A DNA stretch of 26,870 bases from a virus, in the IMG/VR virus record IMGVR_UViG_3300037493_001858, positions 1-26,870 of that record; one strand, 5' to 3'. Shown here in pieces: positions 21,492-26,870 of the stretch. The notes beneath the pieces are model-generated. The model did not search any database and was not told the DNA's origin. It was given only the letters and a program-made list of their open reading frames with translations. The position numbers and the translations under genes were made by a program. Within the stretch, counting starts at the first letter, position 1. Every line of letters begins with the position of its first letter.

Positions 21492-22517
21492 TTAAGGACA
21501 TTCAACGATTGTTGAACAATCCTTGAAATTGAATGTGTAATTCACGCCGAAATTATCATCGGTTGTTGCGAATGAATTCGACGGTAAAAAGAAAATTCCC
21601 CAATTCAATGACAATTTCATCACCCATAAATCCTGGCAATCATCATAATGAACTTTCAAATCGTAAGTCAAACCGGTGAATGGATCCGTGATTGTTCCAT
21701 GTTCGAACACATCATTTCGTTTTGCATAGTCACCAACATATTTGTTCCATGTCACCAATTGAACCGCGTTTGGCGCTAAAACGATGAATTCACCGGCACC
21801 AATAACACCCTCAACAAAACGGTCGTTGAAATACATGTAATCCGTCCAACGGGCCATATCGGTTCCGGTTGTTGAATTACAACATGCGATTTGTTGTGTT
21901 TTTGCATACAAATCAAAATTTCCCGAACCGATAATCATCGGCGCACCCGACGCGCCAACCATGTCCAATTCATGCGTGATTTGTGCGGCGGCGATTGAAC
22001 GCGGCGCGTTTGTCGTTCCCTCAAATAATTTAACGGATTTCAACGATGTTCCGTCGGAAAACTTTCCAAAATTAGTTGATTGTTCGGTCAACAATTGTTT
22101 GTTCAATGCGACGTTCATCGCGTTGATTTGGGCCATCATGACATTTGATGTAAAAACCGAATCGGCCTCACACAAACGACGCATGTCGGATTCCGAAAAT
22201 CCCATTCCTTTCGTTTCGATGCAATTTTCAATGTTGAAAATTGTTTCTAACGGTTCAATTGTTTGATCCTTATCGCATGAATCCGTACATGTCAAGTTGA
22301 TGGAATCATCCGTTCCACGTTGAATGTAGTTGATTTGAACGCCACGATATTTTCCGTTCGTTGGAATTTGAATTGCTTCAAATCCGGCGCGATTTTCATC
22401 ACTCATTAACGCATCCAAATATCCGACGCGATCACGCTTTAAAGACGGCGCGTTTTGACCGGCGACCGCGTTTAAATTTTGTTGTAAGTTGGAACATAAT
22501 CCCTCTGTAAATGCCAT
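21492..22517 (-). CDS. Major capsid protein
   Basis: The 341-residue protein is assigned as the capsid subunit from its position after a scaffold-like gene, its length and its composition. It starts MAFTEGLCSNLQQNLNAVAG, has an N-terminal arm with RDRVGYLDALMSDENRAGFE, helical segments (DMRRLCEADSVFTSNVMMAQ, MNVALNKQLLTEQ), and beta-rich parts such as VEGVIGAGEFIVLAPNAVQL and LWVMKLSLNWGIFFLPSNSF near the C-terminus. This is compatible with an HK97-type fold. Cysteine pairs occur at LTCTDSCDKD and ACCNSTTG. The gene has its own 186-base leader with hairpins. Confidence 0.85.
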   Translation of the reverse strand: MAFTEGLCSNLQQNLNAVAGQNAPSLKRDRVGYLDALMSDENRAGFEAIQIPTNGKYRGVQINYIQRGTDDSINLTCTDSCDKDQTIEPLETIFNIENCIETKGMGFSESDMRRLCEADSVFTSNVMMAQINAMNVALNKQLLTEQSTNFGKFSDGTSLKSVKLFEGTTNAPRSIAAAQITHELDMVGASGAPMIIGSGNFDLYAKTQQIACCNSTTGTDMARWTDYMYFNDRFVEGVIGAGEFIVLAPNAVQLVTWNKYVGDYAKRNDVFEHGTITDPFTGLTYDLKVHYDDCQDLWVMKLSLNWGIFFLPSNSFATTDDNFGVNYTFNFKDCSTIVECP

Positions 22518-22703
22518 TTTGTTTTGTTTTTAGATTTTTAAAAAAAGTTAGTTGAAAATTGGTTTTTGGATATAACACAAAACCCATATCAAAACAATCG
22601 ATTGTAAAAATCGAAAATTCCGAAATGGGCCGGTTTCCCCAAATTTGCCGAATAGGTTCGGCGAACCCGTGAAAAATTACGTTTTCGGGCCGTCGCCCCG
22701 TTT
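22518..22703 (-). promoter_or_regulatory. Structured leader of the major capsid gene
   Basis: This is the second-largest gap in the window. In transcript order it holds a short GC-rich hairpin (22700-22686, CGGGGCGACGGCCCG), a perfect 6-bp hairpin GCCGAA-CCTA-TTCGGC (22662-22647), a smaller CGATT/AATCG inverted repeat near 22600, and an A-rich stretch before ATG 22517. I saw no convincing TAnnTTTG element. The structures could set expression of capsid protein relative to scaffold by RNA processing or stability. That role is inferred. Confidence 0.5.
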
Positions 22704-23525
22704 TTATTGTTGACCGAATGTTTTCATTGATTTCAATGATTCGGCGTTTTGTTGTGCTTTTTTCAACCCTACCAAATTAAATGTCGGTTTGTCGCCGTCA
22801 TTCGTCGGTTGTGTTGACGTTGTTGTTTTGTTTGGTGTTGGATTATTTGGATTGCCGTTTGATTGCTTTACAACACCCAATGACGCCAAATGTCCATCCA
22901 ATATTTCGTCAAATGTAACGATTTTTGTTCCATCCGAATTCAATGGATTCAAATTGTTTTTTGTTTTCACAATTAATTCACCCATATCGTCAACATCGAC
23001 GTTGAAATTTTGGTTCAAATAATTGTTCACGGCCGGAATCACAACATCCGACGAAACGATCAACGATTTTTTCGCGATCATCGAATTGATGATTGATTCA
23101 CGTTTGAACGATTTAATTGCGGCCTTTGCCTCGTTTTCCTTTGCCGGAATCACATCATCAACCAAACGTTTGTTTTCGTTGGTCAATTCAATTAAACGGT
23201 TTTGTAGTTCCTCGGCGCCGGTGTTGGTCGCCCTGGATGATTTTTCAAATGCCACGTTAATGATTTCGTCGAATTTTTTATCCTTGACATCATCCGGCGA
23301 CAATGAAAACGTTTTTTTGATTTTGTGTTCAATCTTCGATAATTGTTCGCCGCGAATTTCATCCTTTATTGGTTGAATGAATTCCGGATCGTTTTTCAAA
23401 ACGTCGCGTTGGATTGATTTGAACGATGTGACGATTTCGTCAACATTCGCATCGTCGGAATTTAATTTGGTTAACGTATCGGCGTTGATTCCGATTTTTT
23501 TCAAAAATGTTTCGATGTTTGTCAT
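22704..23525 (-). CDS. Probable capsid scaffolding protein
   Basis: The 273-residue protein lies directly upstream of the major capsid gene, the standard place for a scaffold. It is highly charged and mostly helical, with a long coiled-coil region (EELQNRLIELTNENKRLVDD, then AKENEAKAAIKSFKRESII). The C-terminal part is disordered and Asn/Pro/Thr-rich (NGNPNNPTPNKTTTSTQPTN) and ends in a short helix LVGLKKAQQNAESLKSM, possibly the capsid-binding segment. The N-terminus NIETFLKKIGINADTLTKL is also helical. No protease motif was seen. Scaffold function is inferred from position and composition, which agree well. Confidence 0.78.
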   Translation of the reverse strand: MTNIETFLKKIGINADTLTKLNSDDANVDEIVTSFKSIQRDVLKNDPEFIQPIKDEIRGEQLSKIEHKIKKTFSLSPDDVKDKKFDEIINVAFEKSSRATNTGAEELQNRLIELTNENKRLVDDVIPAKENEAKAAIKSFKRESIINSMIAKKSLIVSSDVVIPAVNNYLNQNFNVDVDDMGELIVKTKNNLNPLNSDGTKIVTFDEILDGHLASLGVVKQSNGNPNNPTPNKTTTSTQPTNDGDKPTFNLVGLKKAQQNAESLKSMKTFGQQ

Positions 23526-23534
23526 GTTGGTTTT

Positions 23535-23789
23535 TTAATTGATTTGTGATTCACTTGTTTCGTCAATGGTTGATTCCGGTGTTTGTTCCGGTGTTTCAAC
23601 ATCAACGGTTTTTTTGGTTTTTTTGTTTGGTGTTGGTGTTGGCGTTGGCGTGAATTTGATTTTTTCACGGCCGGATTCGTCAATGATGTCGAAACCTTTG
23701 TGACGTCCCGTTTTTTTCATTATGTCCCATGCCATTGGCGTGATTTCGGAAACCTTTCCCGTTTTCACATTTAAAACTTTTATTTTCAT
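23535..23789 (-). CDS. Small head-region protein with TP repeats
   Basis: The 84-residue protein has a short ordered N-terminus, KIKVLNVKTGKVSEITPMAW followed by DIMKKTGRHKGFDII, a pattern I recall as common in Bacteroidota phage head operons. A disordered tail follows with Thr-Pro repeats (FTPTPTPTPNK), a basic stretch and an acidic Thr/Glu-rich end. The ATG at 23789 is preceded by a TAAATTTG sequence at 23813-23806 that could act as a -7 element, though its -33 part is poor. The gene lies between the AT-rich cassette and the scaffold gene. Its role is unknown. Confidence 0.72.
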   Translation of the reverse strand: MKIKVLNVKTGKVSEITPMAWDIMKKTGRHKGFDIIDESGREKIKFTPTPTPTPNKKTKKTVDVETPEQTPESTIDETSESQIN

Positions 23790-23814
23790 AGTGTTGTGTT
23801 TTTTACAAATTTAG

Positions 23815-24039
23815 TTATTTAGGTATTAAAATTTCGCCTTTTAATTTACAAACGATTCCATCACAAAAAATCAAATCATTTTCACCAAACATTTCAAAAT
23901 CCAACGGTTGACCGGCTTCAATTGCCAATGAAACAAAATCAATAATTTGATTGTATGAAAATATTTCAAGGTATTTCAACGGATTATCGGCCGATGTAAA
24001 TGTTCGTAAATACAAATTTAATTTTTCTTGTTTTGTCAT
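23815..24039 (-). CDS. Small AT-rich protein coupled to the MuF fusion; candidate immunity protein
   Basis: The 74-residue acidic protein starts at ATG 24039, overlapping the stop of the MuF fusion gene as ATGA. It has a helical N-terminus (TKQEKLNLYLRTFTSADNPL, then YLEIFSYNQIIDFVSLAIEAG) and a short C-terminal beta hairpin (DLIFCDGIVCKLKGEILI). Its DNA is about 29% GC by hand count, like the C-terminal domain of the preceding gene and unlike the rest of the head operon, which suggests the two were acquired together. In polymorphic toxin systems a small overlapping gene directly after the toxin usually encodes the immunity protein. I propose that by analogy. It may instead be an unrelated small head gene. 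Confidence 0.7.
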   Translation of the reverse strand: MTKQEKLNLYLRTFTSADNPLKYLEIFSYNQIIDFVSLAIEAGQPLDFEMFGENDLIFCDGIVCKLKGEILIPK

Positions 24040-25649
24040 TTTATATTTGGATATTTTGGTTTAATTACAAAATCACGATAATATTTCAAAGTGAATTCAT
24101 GCAATTCCGGAAATTCAAATTGGAAAATTGGATTTCCAACCCAATAATTTTCCGAACAATGAGCAAAAAATTCAAATCGAGCATAGGAACCCAAATCCAT
24201 AGTTTGATATTTTTTCCCATGACCAAAACCGAATCGTCCATCGGTTAACGCTTCGATTGTATCAGCATAGGCCGTAACCATATTTTTTACTTCGCTTTCA
24301 TTGTATAGGCCTTTAAATTTTTTTATATATTTTGATTCAATTGAATCCCAATCAGTCGATGTATTAAATTTTTTATCGACAATTTTTTTTGCCTCATTAA
24401 ATTTTTTTTCGTGTTTCGGATTGTGATTTGCTCTGTTTAAAAAATATTTTTCCTCAAAATGTGTTCGATGGCCATATTCATGAACAATGACTTTGTTGAA
24501 ATTCCATTTGTCGTTATATCTTGAATTAACGGGAACATTTATAAATAATTTATTTTGATTATAAAACGCGCCGGATGAATTAGTTCGTTGAAAACGTCCA
24601 TTGTCGGAAAGTTCATAAATATATTCGGAAATTCCTTGAACGCCTTTCAATTTTTTTGGTGTCAATTTCGATTCGAATGTGTATAAATCGGGAAAATCCT
24701 TTTCGGCAGGAACCTTTCCAATTTCATCCGTCGCCGCCGCCGCCTTTTGTTCGATTTTTTGTTGTTCCTCCGGCAAATTTAATTTTTCGCGTTGTGATTT
24801 GGTTAACTTGAACGGAATGGCGGCGTGACGGCAATTGTAACCGCCGCGATACACGGGAAAATTTTCCGGTGTTGTTCCTCCAATCATTCCGGTTCCGTTA
24901 TTATTGGCCCAATTTATTTCACTTTGCAATTCCGATTTTTGCAAAACGCGTTTGGCAATCCATCGGCGACATTGCGGCCGTGAATCGTCAATCAATGAAC
25001 CAACGTATCGAAACGCATCCAATCCGAATTCATCGGCAATTCGCGCGTTTGTTTGGCCATCGAATTGGCCCAATGCGTCGCGTGTTACTTGTTTGACATA
25101 TCGACTATATAATCCATCAACATTCGGATTTCCCAAAACGTAATTCCTCAAATATTCCTCCAATTCCGTTCGATTGGTTCCGGCGACAATGTTTTGAAAA
25201 ATACCCTGGCGAACCGGTTCAACGAAATTCGTGTTCACACCGGATCCGGTCAAACCATTTAACGTTGTTTCGACGGCCAATTTTTGAACCGGTGAAACCA
25301 ATTTTTCCAATTCGGTTTTCGACAAATCGTTCACATCATTATGAACGTCGAAATTGAAATCCGAAATCGTTTGAAAATTCCGCAAATATTTTGTGATTGC
25401 CGATGGAAAGTTCGAACCTTGAATCGCGTCAATCATCACACGATCCAATTCATTCACCAAATCAATGTTTTTTTCATCGAATTGAATTTTGCCGCCATCA
25501 ACATTCAATTTGTTGATGGCCTTTTTTAAATCTTCAAAAATAATTTTTTCAACGTCATTCAATTGACCATACAAATCCAATTCGGCCGTGTCGATTGTCT
25601 TAATTTTTTTGTCGATGATTTTGATGATCGCGTCGGTGAATTCGGCCAT
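24036..25649 (-). CDS. MuF-type minor head protein with C-terminal HExxH metallopeptidase-like domain
   Basis: The 537-residue protein has two parts. Residues 1-285 are a phage Mu F-like minor head domain: long helices, QVTRDALGQFDGQTNARIAD near 187-206, then the conserved DDSRPQCRRW (221-230) and YRGGYNCRHAAIPF (267-280). Residues about 312-537 form a second domain with VIVHEYGHRTHFEE (HExxH at 390-394) and, 100 residues later, FEFFAHCSENYWVGNP, which could supply the glutamate ligand of a zinc gluzincin. Between them lies AYADTIEALTDGRFGFGHGKKY. The DNA drops from about 45% to 32% GC at the domain junction near 24720. MuF-linked C-terminal effector domains are known in prophages; here the domain may be such an effector or a virion protease. 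Confidence 0.88.
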   Translation of the reverse strand: MAEFTDAIIKIIDKKIKTIDTAELDLYGQLNDVEKIIFEDLKKAINKLNVDGGKIQFDEKNIDLVNELDRVMIDAIQGSNFPSAITKYLRNFQTISDFNFDVHNDVNDLSKTELEKLVSPVQKLAVETTLNGLTGSGVNTNFVEPVRQGIFQNIVAGTNRTELEEYLRNYVLGNPNVDGLYSRYVKQVTRDALGQFDGQTNARIADEFGLDAFRYVGSLIDDSRPQCRRWIAKRVLQKSELQSEINWANNNGTGMIGGTTPENFPVYRGGYNCRHAAIPFKLTKSQREKLNLPEEQQKIEQKAAAATDEIGKVPAEKDFPDLYTFESKLTPKKLKGVQGISEYIYELSDNGRFQRTNSSGAFYNQNKLFINVPVNSRYNDKWNFNKVIVHEYGHRTHFEEKYFLNRANHNPKHEKKFNEAKKIVDKKFNTSTDWDSIESKYIKKFKGLYNESEVKNMVTAYADTIEALTDGRFGFGHGKKYQTMDLGSYARFEFFAHCSENYWVGNPIFQFEFPELHEFTLKYYRDFVIKPKYPNIK

Positions 25650-25658
25650 TGTTTAAAA

Positions 25659-26870
25659 TTAGGCCGTCACCGGCGTTTCAATCGGTGTTCCCAATGTGTC
25701 GCCACCAAATTCATCGTCAACATTGATGATTGTTTTGGGGATGTATGATTCCAAAATCGGCGACATGGCCAAATCCAATTGATTGAAAATGTCGCCCAAT
25801 GGTTGTTCCAAAAATTGTGTTCCGTTCAACGCGACCAAACCGGCCAATGTTTTGTAGGCAAACAATGATTTCAACAAATCATCCTTTCGAATCGTTCCGG
25901 ATGCCAACAACATTTGTTTATCCTTAGTGTTCAAATTGAAAATTGGATCGTATGAAACCAATATTTCGACGATTCGTGAAACGGATTTGTTTCCGGAAAA
26001 ACGTTTTCGGGCCAAATCCTTTGTTGATTCAACCAAAAAAGCAACCGGCGCGTTTTTATCCGACAATTTCGTGATTTCATCAATCAAATCGGATTCGGAT
26101 TTCATTGAAAACGAAATCGGTTTCACAATGATTGGATCCGACGGTTCAACAACGTTTCGATATTTTTCAATGAACACCAATGAACGATAAATGATTTCAT
26201 CGAACACGTTGTTTGAAATCTTTGTCAATTGACTGAATGAATCTTCGCGATCAATTTGTTTGGCCGTTCCGCTTTGTGCTTCGTCAATCGTCGTTAAATG
26301 CAAAGCATCTTCCGCCTTTCTCAATAATGTTTCCCATGCTTCACCGGAATATTTGATTATATCAACCGGCGGCGAAATGAACCTTAACATTGGTTCGGAT
26401 GATGTTGTTTCGCCCATTGCCGTGTTTCCTTTCTCACGAATGAAAACGCCAAATGGCGAACGCGAAATCACGCGGCCCGAACCTTTGCATGTTCCACAAC
26501 GATCATGTTCGTCGGTTTCGGAATTATACACAATCCCGTTTCGACATCCTTTCGCGTCGCATGTTTCGGCTTGTTCCTCACGATATGGAAACGCCGATGT
26601 GGTCATGACGGCCGTCCAATCCGAATATTGTCGAATTGCTTCATTGGCAAACGGAACGAACGCGGAAAAATACGAATCGAAAAAATTTTCGTCGGTGTAA
26701 TCGCCACCCAAAACGATGGCCGGAACCATTCCAATGTTGTGTTCGTAAATCAAAACCGTGTTGAATTTCCGGTCGATTTTTGAACCGAATTGTTCGTGAC
26801 GATAAAAACCCGTTTCCGTCAATGAATAATAAATACACCCATCTTCAACATTGCGTCCATTTACGCGAAC
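25659..26870 (-). CDS. Portal protein with DnaJ-like zinc finger, partial (5' end outside window)
   Basis: The reading frame is open to the right edge; the TTG at 26822 is not the true start because the same frame continues in VRVNGRNVEDGCIYYSL upstream of it. Just over 400 codons are present. I assign it as portal from its place before the MuF gene and from segments such as FVPFANEAIRQYSDW, EPMLRFISPPVDIIKYSGEAW and KISNNVFDEIIYRSLVF, which match portal proteins I recall from Bacteroidota phages. Between positions 26561 and 26480 an insert carries CDAKGC and CGTCKGSG, a four-cysteine DnaJ-like zinc site. The C-terminal third is helical. The portal forms the dodecameric DNA channel on which terminase docks. 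Confidence 0.82.
   Translation of the reverse strand, partial: VRVNGRNVEDGCIYYSLTETGFYRHEQFGSKIDRKFNTVLIYEHNIGMVPAIVLGGDYTDENFFDSYFSAFVPFANEAIRQYSDWTAVMTTSAFPYREEQAETCDAKGCRNGIVYNSETDEHDRCGTCKGSGRVISRSPFGVFIREKGNTAMGETTSSEPMLRFISPPVDIIKYSGEAWETLLRKAEDALHLTTIDEAQSGTAKQIDREDSFSQLTKISNNVFDEIIYRSLVFIEKYRNVVEPSDPIIVKPISFSMKSESDLIDEITKLSDKNAPVAFLVESTKDLARKRFSGNKSVSRIVEILVSYDPIFNLNTKDKQMLLASGTIRKDDLLKSLFAYKTLAGLVALNGTQFLEQPLGDIFNQLDLAMSPILESYIPKTIINVDDEFGGDTLGTPIETPVTA

Noticed and set aside
23635-23665. Short tandem repeat as a possible CRISPR or iteron array
   Set aside because: It encodes the Thr-Pro repeat of a small protein and has no spacers or repeat structure of those elements.
1-26870. tRNA genes, attachment sites, insertion sequences or a diversity-generating retroelement
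   Set aside because: Looked for by eye on both strands; no cloverleaf-like region, integrase, transposase, reverse transcriptase or template/variable repeat pair was seen. A tRNA scan would be decisive.

Overview
The window looks like part of a tailed-phage genome (Caudoviricetes, siphovirus-like) whose host is probably a member of the Bacteroidota. Three observations support the host inference. The clearest promoters follow the Bacteroidota pattern TTG-N18/19-TAnnTTTG. Shine-Dalgarno sequences are essentially absent, and starts sit instead behind A-rich or AATCA-rich leaders. Several proteins also resemble families I recall from phages of Flavobacteriia and Bacteroidia. Every supported gene lies on the minus strand, so the map reads from high to low coordinates. 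The portal gene is cut at the right edge and a tail gene at the left edge. No integrase, CI-type repressor, tRNA, CRISPR array or insertion sequence was seen.

Read in the direction of transcription, the layout is as follows. (1) 26870-20916, head module: portal with an embedded zinc finger, a MuF-type minor head protein fused to a C-terminal HExxH domain, a small overlapping gene, a TP-repeat protein, a probable scaffold, the major capsid protein behind a structured 186-nt leader, and a cysteine-rich structural protein ending at a strong terminator. (2) 20834-15902, mixed lysis and connector module: a T7-lysozyme-type amidase, a structural protein, a holin-like protein, a single-gene u-spanin candidate, tail completion/connector proteins and a membrane protein, ending at a second strong hairpin terminator. 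(3) 15751-7992, early and replication module, starting at the best promoter: small AT-rich and accessory genes, a RecT/Redbeta-type annealase with its own promoter, a tandem-HTH regulator, a replisome-organiser-like protein, SSB and small membrane proteins. (4) 7916-1, packaging and tail module: small and large terminase, tail assembly chaperone with a possible -1 frameshift, tape measure protein, and the first part of a tail protein with an unexpected hydrophobic segment.

The modules make up a nearly complete virion, lysis and recombination programme. Terminase is separated from portal and capsid by the whole early region and sits directly in front of the tail genes. Gaps are short; the largest is 15690-15901, which holds a promoter and a terminator. 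No stretch over 300 bases lacks a gene.

Three signals deserve attention. First, the sequence is strongly depleted in the dinucleotide AG/CT in all codon positions and in non-coding DNA. Second, the metallopeptidase-like tail of the MuF protein and the overlapping 74-residue gene after it form an AT-rich island (about 30% GC by hand count, against about 45% just upstream) that looks like an acquired effector/immunity pair. Third, there are repeated intergenic RNA hairpins and (AATC/AAATC)n leaders in front of early genes. Counts were made by eye on selected lines, not by program.
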